This document shows, piece by piece, positions 47,640 through 56,900 of a stretch of DNA of 64,000 nucleotides. Origin of the DNA: Symbiodinium natans. Lineage: Eukaryota > Sar > Dinophyceae > Suessiales > Symbiodiniaceae. Location of the stretch: NCBI GenBank assembly GCA_905221605.1, contig CAJNDS010002210.1, positions 299,501-363,500 on the forward strand, written 5' to 3'. Positions within the stretch are counted from its first letter, which is position 1, and each line of letters begins with the position of its first letter. The notes below the pieces were generated by a model. It was not told the origin of the DNA and made no database searches. It was given only the letters and a program-made list of their open reading frames with translations. The position numbers were made by a program, and so were the translations under genes.

Positions 47640-48050
47640 GAAGCGCCCGGGGCCAGGGCCGAGATCCCGCATCCCGAGATCCTTCATCCCCAGCCATGTG
47701 GGTGGTTTTCTACATTCGGGTCCCTTTTAGGTCCTATATGGTCCTAGATATACTACGGCACCCTTAGAACAAGGACCCAAAAAAGGGACCTTAATTTTGA
47801 GAACTACCAAAGTCTCCAAAACCATTTTTAGGTTATAGGGGGTTTGCACTTTTTTAGTCCCACAGTGGCCAGGAGGCGAAAGGGCTTCGGTCTAGGGTTT
47901 AGGGATGTCGGGTTTCCCAAAACCACGAATTTCCGCCTGCATCCGGAAGTGTTACCCTGCAACGGCTGTTCGGTTCTGCTCAGGGGATGGCCAGAAAAGG
48001 CCATCAGCGTCATGCTGGCCTTTGCATGAAGCATGGAGGCAGAAAAAAAC
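47640..48050. other. Island; no gene resolved
   Basis: Frames open on both strands (47844-48052), no motif recognised. Confidence 0.3.
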
Positions 48051-48253
48051 ATTCAACTCAACCCAGAAACCCTCAACCCAAACGCCACTAAACCCGAAAC
48101 CACAAACCCTAAACCCCAAACCCTAATCCAAAAACCCCAACCCCCAAACCTCAAACCCCAACCCCCAAACCTCAAACCCCAAACCCCAAACCCTAAACCC
48201 TAAACTCTAAACCCTAAGCCGTAAGAAACCTTGTGCAAGTGTGAGAGCCGAAA

Positions 48254-48357
48254 ACCTAAACCCTAAACCCTAAACCCTAAACCCAAACCCTAAACCCTAA
48301 ACCCGAAACCCGAAACCCTAAACCCTAAACCCTAAACCCTAAACCCTAAACCCTAAA
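48254..48357 (-). repeat. CCCTAAA array, last before the AT-rich block
   Basis: About 14 units with CCCGAAA variants. Confidence 0.92.
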
Positions 48358-48379
48358 ACGCACAAATCGAGAAGCGTAC

Positions 48380-49794
48380 CAAGTCGAAACCCTGAACCGT
48401 GTTTTTGTGGACTCGCCACCCAAGCCTCAGAGCCCTGTTTATCTGCTTTTATTGCATCCTTTAATACTATTATCCTCACGCTCTCCCATCATGCATTTAG
48501 TAATATTAAAAGTGGCGAATGAGATCTCTTTTGCCCACGGCTTTTGTCGCTCTCTTTCTTTCATATGCTTCCCTCGCGATACAATTTAATGAAAGCGCAA
48601 ACGAGGGCACGATGTGAAAGAAATTCAATGAAAACCTGTAGAATATTTTATAGCCCTTTTGCTTTCATTTTGCAACGCCACGTGCGTATTTGCTTTGAAC
48701 GCCATCGCACTTTTGATTACCGGGAACCCGAGAAATTTGCAGAGAATTTCGCGCTTACGTGAAGAGGACTTGCACTTACCAGGGTTGTTCTCGGCGCAGG
48801 CCTGATTATCGGACGCTCGCGAGGTATTGAGATGAGCGATAGTTCTCATGGTATCAAAGAATGTCGGTATTGAAGGAATTCGATTCATTTCTTGGGTTTC
48901 ACGATCTTTGTATTTCTTGGTCTCATTGGGTCGTCTTCTGTGCCCTTGGGCGTAATTAAGGGTGGCGGCGGGCTTTTAATGTATTGTCCAGGGGCTTGGA
49001 GTCGCGTGATGATATCGTGATTTGAGACGAAAGAAGATTTATTCTTCTCTAGTATAGATAATCTGAGATTGAATCTTATATCCATTTCCTCAATTCGATC
49101 AAATCAAATACAATTAATCCAAATAATTCGTAATCATTAGAATGATACCTGTACCTTTAGACATATTTTTCATTGAATCCTCAAACACAAGAAAAATATC
49201 AATCATAATACCTTCCAATAACGAAACGAACAGAATCCACCATTCACCGTCCCGAATTCGCCAGAAAACACGGCGCAGCCGAAAGACAAAAAAAGAGAAG
49301 AATAATCGCACTCGATATCATCCACATACGAAACCAATCCCAAGCACATCAATTTCTACTCATCAAATTCTCATCCCATATTCATCCAGTACAAATAGCA
49401 AGAAAAATAGATCCTGCCACTTCGAACTCCCACACGAAAATCGAATCTCGTGTCCCTCATTTAAAATAATTAATCCACGATAATGTCGTTTGCCTCATGA
49501 ATTCTTCCAATCGATTCCAAAATCATCGGCCCGAATCCTATCAATTTTTTCGTGCGTAATTAAAAATAATTTACGATTGAAATACTTAGTTTTAGAAAAC
49601 ATCTAACTGAAAAAAAGAAAATATAGAATAAATCCAGAAATAATCAATCCATTCGTATGAACAGATTTCTTAAAAACCTTGAAATTCCCTCCCAAATACT
49701 TCAGAATATAATTCTTTCCAATATTCATTTATTGTTCATTATCTTAAGAAAAACAGAAGTCATTCTGTATATACGTGTATATATATATATATAT
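48380..49794. other. AT-rich block, left of the large element
   Basis: Sharp change to AT-rich DNA without telomeric repeats; many GAATC/GATTC and AATAAT words. Short open frames (for example 49142-49483) are AT-driven and unrecognised. Ends in a TATATA run (49767-49794) exactly at the left terminus of the 11.3-kb structure. Confidence 0.6.
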
Positions 49795-49942
49795 GGTACC
49801 CCCCCCCCCCCCAGTGACCTACCCTTTTTCGCCTTGTCTCAAGTCATAGCTGCACTGCAAGCAAACTCGGTGTGCAATATAGCGTATTTCCTAGGGCGTA
49901 GACTAAAATACAACTAAAATCGCATACACGGGACAGTAGAAA

Positions 49943-50215
49943 AACCAAAAACACCAAAACCAAAAAAACCAAAAAACCAAAACCAAAAAAACCAAAAAAC
50001 ACAAAACCAAAAAAACCAAAAAAACCAAAACCAAAAAAACCAAAAATACCAAAAAAACCAATTTTCCGGGACTCTCAGGAAATCCCTATGAGGCTTCTCC
50101 AAGAGTCCCAGAAAATTGGTTTTTTTGGTATTTTTGGTTTTTTTGGTTTTGGTTTTTTGGTTTTTTTGGTTTTGGTATTTTTGGTTTTTTGGTTTTGGTA
50201 TTTTGGCTTTTTGGT
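49943..50215. repeat. Long hairpin of CCAAAAAAA/GGTTTTTTT sequence
   Basis: Left arm ~49943-50078 and right arm ~50102-50215 are reverse complements of AACCAAAAAAACC-type sequence. They meet at AATTTTCCGGGACTCT / AGAGTCCCAGAAAATT, with a ~22-base loop. Arms of ~115-135 bp; strong cruciform or RNA-hairpin potential. Confidence 0.85.
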
Positions 50216-50246
50216 TCGCCTTCACGGTCACGAGGCAACAACTACG

Positions 50247-50640
50247 CATTTTTAAGTGTGCTTATGCTAATTGTGCTTTTCAAAAATAGTATACAAGTGG
50301 TCTTTCTAGTGCTTCAGAACTATTTGTTTCGTTATTATGTAAGTAGAGCCGCTAGTGTTTAGTGCATCTTTTGGTTGTACTCAAGTGTAGTAGACCTTAT
50401 TCAGCCATTACTTGGTGCTCTGGTAGCTAAATTCGCATGGATAATATTTGCCTGGTAAATGCGATTAACTATCTAGAAGCAGCATTTGCAATACTTGTCT
50501 TGAGAAAAAGCATTTATTGCTTAGAGTTGTTTGCTTAAAAAGTGACTCCTACTCGTCCAGGGATACCCCAAAACCCTATAGTCCAAACTTCACCAGAGAT
50601 TCTCCTGAAAAGCTTGCGCTTTTGGATGTTTTTACGTATT
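50247..50640. repeat. Diverged left copy of the AT-rich internal repeats
   Basis: Shares with 59857-60110 the words GCATTTTTAAG, TGCTTATGC, ATTGTGCTTTTCA, TAGTATACAAGTGGTCTTT and TTATGTAAGTAGA, and with 60112-60818 the words TAGCTAAATTCGCAT and TTTGCCTGGTA. Separated from those copies by the copia insertion. Confidence 0.65.
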
Positions 50641-50688
50641 TGTGAATTTGCTTGTGGTATGGCCTTCACTTTAGAAGTACTTTTCTAG

Positions 50689-50693
50689 GATTC
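50689..50693. repeat. Target-site duplication, left (GATTC)
   Basis: GATTC directly before the left LTR, repeated at 59850-59854 directly after the right LTR; 5 bp is the usual size for copia integration. Confidence 0.85.
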
Positions 50694-50903
50694 TGCAGCT
50701 GGAGTAGCCGCAATGGTGCGTTTGGGCTCACAGATGGTAGCTTGGATCTGCTTGCACGTCCTTCAGCTGAGTGCGCACTGCACTGTTTGTCAACGAGCGC
50801 CGGGCTCGGTTCCGTGGCTCAAGCTCTTCGGATTAACTCCACAAAAGGGGGCCCCCTGATGAGCCTAGAGGTCACGGGTGTGCATCTGACTATACAAGCT
50901 GCA
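50694..50903 (-). repeat. LTR (3' LTR of the minus-strand copia element)
   Basis: 210 bp, TG...CA ends within TGCAGCT...AGCTGCA. Identical by eye to 59640-59849. Contains CAACGAGCGCCGGGCTCGGT and AAAGGGGGCCCCCTG. Confidence 0.93.
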
Positions 50904-50930
50904 CCACCCATAAAAAGGCTTCAGATGTAC
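50904..50930 (-). promoter_or_regulatory. Possible polypurine tract beside the 3' LTR
   Basis: On the minus strand the bases before the LTR read CTTTTTATGGGTGG. The short purine run ATGGGTGG is the only candidate for plus-strand priming, and it is weak. Confidence 0.3.
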
Positions 50931-50944
50931 ATCCGTTCTGTACC

Positions 50945-53900
50945 TTAGGAGGGCCCTTTTCGGAGATATTTGTCGATGTCGCCTATGGCGCTACGTCCCT
51001 GTTGTTTGGACTTCTTTGCCGATGTGAAACTCGGATCGAAGCGAATGCACCAATGCCAAGTCCTCAGGAACTTCAACATTCCATACCGGCTATCTTCACG
51101 TTTCTTCGTCAAGGCGTCGGCAAGGTCGTAGTCGGACTTCAACCAACGAAGTTCACATCCAGCTCGCTTTAGATTGTCCCTCAACTGGAACGCTTGCAGA
51201 GCAGCTCGCATGTTGCTCAGGCCCAATAGTGGTGACTCGTTCAGCTCCACGGCATCATATCCACCACGAGAGTCTGTGCAAAGTACTCCTCGAACCATGA
51301 GCACTTGTCGTTCGGTGCTTTCCACCAAATCGTCTCGTAGTGGTCTTGCGTCCGCGCTGCCACCTGCTCCATGAAGCTCTGTCCAGAGAAGTCTCGTCCG
51401 GAAGTTCTGGTCTTCAGCCTCCAAGATCGACTGCACTTCAGCATCATTCGATCCAATTGCACGTCTCTTCAATTTCCATGTGCGCCACGCCAACAAGGAC
51501 ATAGGGCATATGGCGCCTTGAAGACACTCAGGTCCTGCAACCATCGTCACGAGGCCACCAGTTGATTCTCCCTTCGGCCGATTGCTATGAGCCTGATCAC
51601 CCATTGAGATGAACACCAGCTCACTCCAGTGTTTCGCCTGTGGGAACTTTCGGAACTCCAGCCTGAAGTTTTCTTGCCGGACTTCTCCAATCATCGCCTG
51701 AATCTCCCTTGCCGTGCTCATAGTGCCAGACGTGACTACTTCGGTCAGCAACAAGTTGCACCTTGAGCACAACTGCGGTTGGGACTGTATCGCAAGCCAC
51801 TGCAATGCTCCCAATGCCGTTCTGCAGGCCTCGACATCCTTCTTGTTGAGCGGCTCATCGGTCCTGATGCGATCAACATCGATGTCCACATCGGCCAGCG
51901 TCTCGACGTAGTAGCTCTGGTCCACCGTGATCTTCTGGAATCCATTGTCGTCCCGCTCGGTGCAAATGTCGGTTCCAGCATGTCTGTAGCTGCCAGTTTT
52001 TGCCATACCCCATTTGTACGCCGAGTCAATCTGGCGCTTTACTTCCAACCACTCTTCGCTAGCATCTTCTCCAATGCGGTGGAAGTCATCAACATGGCCA
52101 CCCATTGCGCCAATCACTTTCGGATGGTTTCCGTCCATCTGGTGTTTCGACAGCCATATCCACAAGCAACGCTCGCCCAACACTGGTTGTCCGCCAAGAC
52201 GAGTCAACGTCTTGTGTAGGTCTAGCCACAATCCACGAGGTGCCGTCGTGCTGCCGTAGATATTCCGGAGAATCCGCATGATTCCTTCACCTTCTATTCC
52301 CAGGGCTTGCCTCAACTCTGCCACGCCAGTGGTCCACAGCTCCTGATCCGCAGCGGTGGGTTGCGTTTGAAGAAACGCCGTCGCCAGGTCCAGTCCTTCC
52401 ATGGTCCACTGATGATGCGCCGCCATTGTGTACAGCAGATTCCTTCCCAGTGTTGACTGCACAGGGCTCGCTGTCTTGAACGAGGGATCCAGCAGGTTCG
52501 GGTGTTGAAACCCAAGCAGCACAATCCTCGCCTTTGCTTTCTTGGTGCCATCCTTGTTGTGCAGCGTCTGCTTGTTGGTCCTCTGGTCTGCCAATGCTTC
52601 AGCTCGATCTTCTGGAGGTATCAGCTTCCACGTCAGCACCCACCGAGCTCGAACGATCCGGTTTGACTCGTATGCCTTCTTGACCTCCTCATCATCCAGG
52701 CACTTCCTCACAGCCTCGTTCTTCAAGAAGGAGTCCACTTCTTTTGCCTTGGCCCGTACGAACAGTTCCCTCTCCTTGTCGCTGAGACGTGACAGTTGTA
52801 CCTCACTGTCTTTCATCTTCTTGACCAAGTAGGCAACTGGATTCCTTTCCAGCATCTTTTGTTGGCGATGGGACAATGGCTCCAGGTCCATTTCAATGCG
52901 TAGGAATTCTTCAGTCTCGTCCATGGCCTGAAAGACGTCGAACTCTTGTAGTTCTTGTTCCGCCTCCTGGTAGAGCATGTCCACCCACGTCGTCTCCTTT
53001 AGTCGCTTCTGAGAATCGACCTTGGCCTTCTTGCTCTCAGGCATGTCGTAGTCATTGACAGGTGGTGGTGCCCGCGTGGCTGCCGCCGTAGTTGAAGAAG
53101 CACTGTCTGAACCGAACATAGGTCCTTCTTCCGCAACATCATCACCAGCACCAGACACTTGTAGTCGCTCCCGCACAGGCTTGGTCACATAGTCACCGGG
53201 TGCAAAGGTCACTTTCTGGACTGCTCTGCGACGAGGCACCAGTGCCGTGGTGTTATCTGGTTGTTCAGGTAGTTGTGGAAGCTCACGCTCATCCTCATCC
53301 GGCTCCTGGTTCACCAAGTCATGATACTCCTTGCGGGGCAGGACGTCGGCAAGTGATTTCCACTTGGTCATGTCCTCATTGCTTCCAGTTTCGTATTGGA
53401 ACCGTTCGGTTTCCGTCACGGGACGAACGGAATGTACGGAGCACCTGAGGAGTTGGCTGCCAACCAGCACCCACACGATGTGTTGTCGATGGTCTCCTGG
53501 TTGCTGATGAGGAAGCATCTCATGGAACACCACTCTTCCAGGACCAATCCAGTGCGGTCTTCCAGACTTTTTTGCTCCTCCTCTTGGTCCTTTGTACTGT
53601 TCTTGTGGCCACACTTTCCGCCAGACCTTCACGAGATCCAAGGTCTGAAAGGTGCGAATTGGCTGACGGACCGAGCTGTTTGCCAGTCGTGTGAGCACCC
53701 TCTTCGCCCTGGCGTTCGTGGCGATCTCCTGTGCACGTTGCCTCGCTGACACCAATTTCACATACTCCATGTTCACATTTTCCGGAAGTTCAGCGAACGT
53801 TCGAATGTCTTCATCACTCAAGCTGTACTGGCTTCCGAAGGCCCATTGATTTGCCGAGTAGCCAGCAGTGTACTCTGTCGCGTTCAGCGCTGCCACGGCC

Positions 53901-56900
53901 AATTGTAGGACAACTTGGGGATCTAGTTCCTTGTCATCCATGAAGATCGCAGAGGCCGTGTGCTTGATGTCCTGCATGAAGGCTTCGATTGTTCCATGTG
54001 CCCAGCTCTCCTTCTCGGCCGAGTGATGCACAAGAACATTCACATTGCTCATGAACTCATGCACTTGCTCTGACACGAAAGTCTTTGCTGAGTCCATGAG
54101 AACCACCTTTGGTTTTGGGAACGTGCCCAACCAGCGCTCGGAGAAGGTCCGGATGAGATCCTGTCCAGACTCCGCCCTCATCTGCAGGAAATCGTATGTG
54201 AAGAGAGGAGCTACCACTCTCAGTTTTGTGGCCACGTCCATGAAGCCAATGAACTTCACCTTGATTCGTTGCCCAGGTGGAACCCATTCGCCAGCATCTA
54301 TTGCAACCGCTTGCCAAGCTGCATACTGTTGGTGCGTGGCCGCTGGAGGAACTTGACCCGAGCTTGTTCCACCCGACTTGAGGCTTTGACATGCCGGGCA
54401 TCGGTAGCCCCTGGCCACTTCCACTTTCCAAGGTTCGTGTCCAGCTTCCTTGACGATCTGTGCCAAGTTGCGGTTCGAGGGATGACCTGCTGCCTTGTGG
54501 AACCTTGCTACCTGGGCTTCCCATGCTTGGCGGACTTTGTCAGGCACTTGCATAGGACTTGCTTCAGTAGACACATGCTGGTCATCGCCAAGATCACGAC
54601 GACGAGCACTGCTGTTGGACCCATTGGGATCATTGCCAGGAGATACGTTGGGATCGTTGCCAGGAGATACGTTGGGATCGTTGCCAGGAGATACGTTGGG
54701 ATCGTCGCCAGGAGATACGTTGGAATCGTTGCCAGGAGATACGTGGGGATCGTTGCCAGGAGATACGTGGGGATCGTTGCCAGGAGATACGTGGGGATCG
54801 TTGCCAGGAGATACGTTGGGATCGTTGACAGGAGATAAACCTTCTAAGGGAAAGGCCTCCATCTTCGCGTCTCCTGAAGCCCCACGTGGTAGATTGAATC
54901 CCAGTTTTTCCAACATCTGCACATCGGATGCTTTCATCTTGGGGAACATCCGTGTTGTGAAGACAGCGATACCAATCCTGTAACCACGCCATTTCTGTGA
55001 AGCATGCCAGCACTTTGGGTCGAGGCTCACGAACTTGCCTTTGGCATTGACAATGTGTCCCCGAACCAACACCCCTTGAGGATTTCGTCGTTTCACCACA
55101 GGCTGTCCATCTGGAGGCTCACCTTCGACCCACAGTCCGCCGGCTTCGAATTCTCCCAGAGCCATGAAGTAATTTCTCGTCTGTGGCATGTTGTTGACGT
55201 CGCGATGAACCTTGGCCGCGTGGTTGTAGTTGATCATGATGCTCGTGAAGGTGGCCTTGGGCAGAGCCTTGCGCACAAAGCCCGTGATGTATCTAGTCAG
55301 TTCGGTGTATCGAAGAGTCCGAGCCGTGACACCACCGAAAGCTCCATAGGAGTAACCACCAAGAAGGAAGCTAGTGACTCCATCTTGCGTTCCTCGTAGA
55401 GCACAAACACGACCAACTGCACCTCCCATATTTCTCGCCTCCAGGAGCACTTGCTCAAGCGTGGTCGTCGTAAACGATTGTCTCTGAATCGCAGCTTTCG
55501 CCATGTCATTCACCTTGTTGGCTGAGAAGATTGATGACTCTTTGGGGATGGTTGCCATAGCTTCAGCATCCAGCTCCTCTGCCATCGCCTCGTCAAACTC
55601 ATCTTCGGTGTCGTCGCGTTGCACCACTCCGTCAACTGGCAGTTCTCGTGCTTGCACAAGTTGAAGATGTCGGGTTGGTACCGTGTCCTGTCTCCAGAAG
55701 CGTACGATGGACTCCACCATGCGCCAGGGATAGTATGAGCTCTTGACCGTCTCATCTCCCTCGATGATTCCATGCTGATGGTTTCCAGGGCATAGTTTTG
55801 ACCGGAACATGTGATGGAAACGCTCATCAGTAGTCTTGATCAGCCATTTTTTTCGAAGGAAGAGCTCACCAGCGTGGTCCTTGAGTCCATAGCAGCATCC
55901 ATCCACTCTACAGGACAGCCACGATTCCATCCGGTTGCCGAAGTAGTTGTCGAGGTCGATCAGCGGCTGCTGTTTCCATCCATAGCATGGCCATGGCCAT
56001 TCAAAGTACACATCAACCTCATCGCCTGTGTTCATCACCTCTTTGATGAAGTTGTTGCACTCCCATAGCATGCGACGTTCTTTTCGACGGTAGGTTTCCA
56101 GCTGTGCCTTCCGTTCAGCCGTGTTGTAGTTCACCGACGTCCAGGCACACCATTTCGTGCAAGGCAATGAAAACCATATCCTTCGCGGCTTCCGCTCCTT
56201 GTACAGGAGTCGCAGCCGCTTCCAGGTCTCCTTGTCATAGAGGTCGTAGCCCTCGGCGAGGTTGATCCTTCGGGGCGCCAGGCCATATTGGGTCGCAGCT
56301 TCTGACAACCAGGAATGAGGAGCACACGCCACTTCCCAAAGACCGTCTCGATCATGGCAATGTAGTCCCATGAGCATTCCCGAGAGCATGGTCGTCATCA
56401 TCACGCTCATCTGCATGATTTTCTTACCCATGAAGATTGGTAATGGTTGGCTTGTAGTAGGCCTTGTGGTTGTCTTCGTCGTGGATCGCGTCGAGGAGAT
56501 CTTCAGTGATGAAGCCCCTCCTGCTCGTAGGCCACTGCCAGGTCGCCGTCCAGGGTCTCGGTGGCCATCGACCAACTGCTGGTTGAGGGACTGTCGGTCA
56601 TCACGACCTTCGGCTTGGCGGCATTCCCCTTGGTGATCTGCTGTCCAATCAGGTGCCTCAAAGACTCCTCGGCGTCGATCTTCCGCTGCATGGCCAAGCA
56701 GATCTCCGAGGTGGGTCGCGCTCCTTGCATCAGTGGTTCCAATTCGGCCAGCATCCTTGTCACCATTGCTGGGTTCTCCGTCTTTGTTGAAGATGCCGCT
56801 GATCCCTTCCTGGGGACGTACTCCAACCTCAGGTTGCACACCGCACAGTGGATCCATTGCCCATGAGGATTCATCTTCGCCTTGGACGCCAAGTGCGTCC

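Noticed and set aside
49142-49483. 113-codon ORF in the AT-rich block
   Set aside because: Ser/Asn/Ile/Lys-rich composition follows base composition; no motif, no splice context.
54269-54838. + strand ORF with GIVARRYV repeats
   Set aside because: Antisense shadow of the octapeptide minisatellite in the copia polyprotein.
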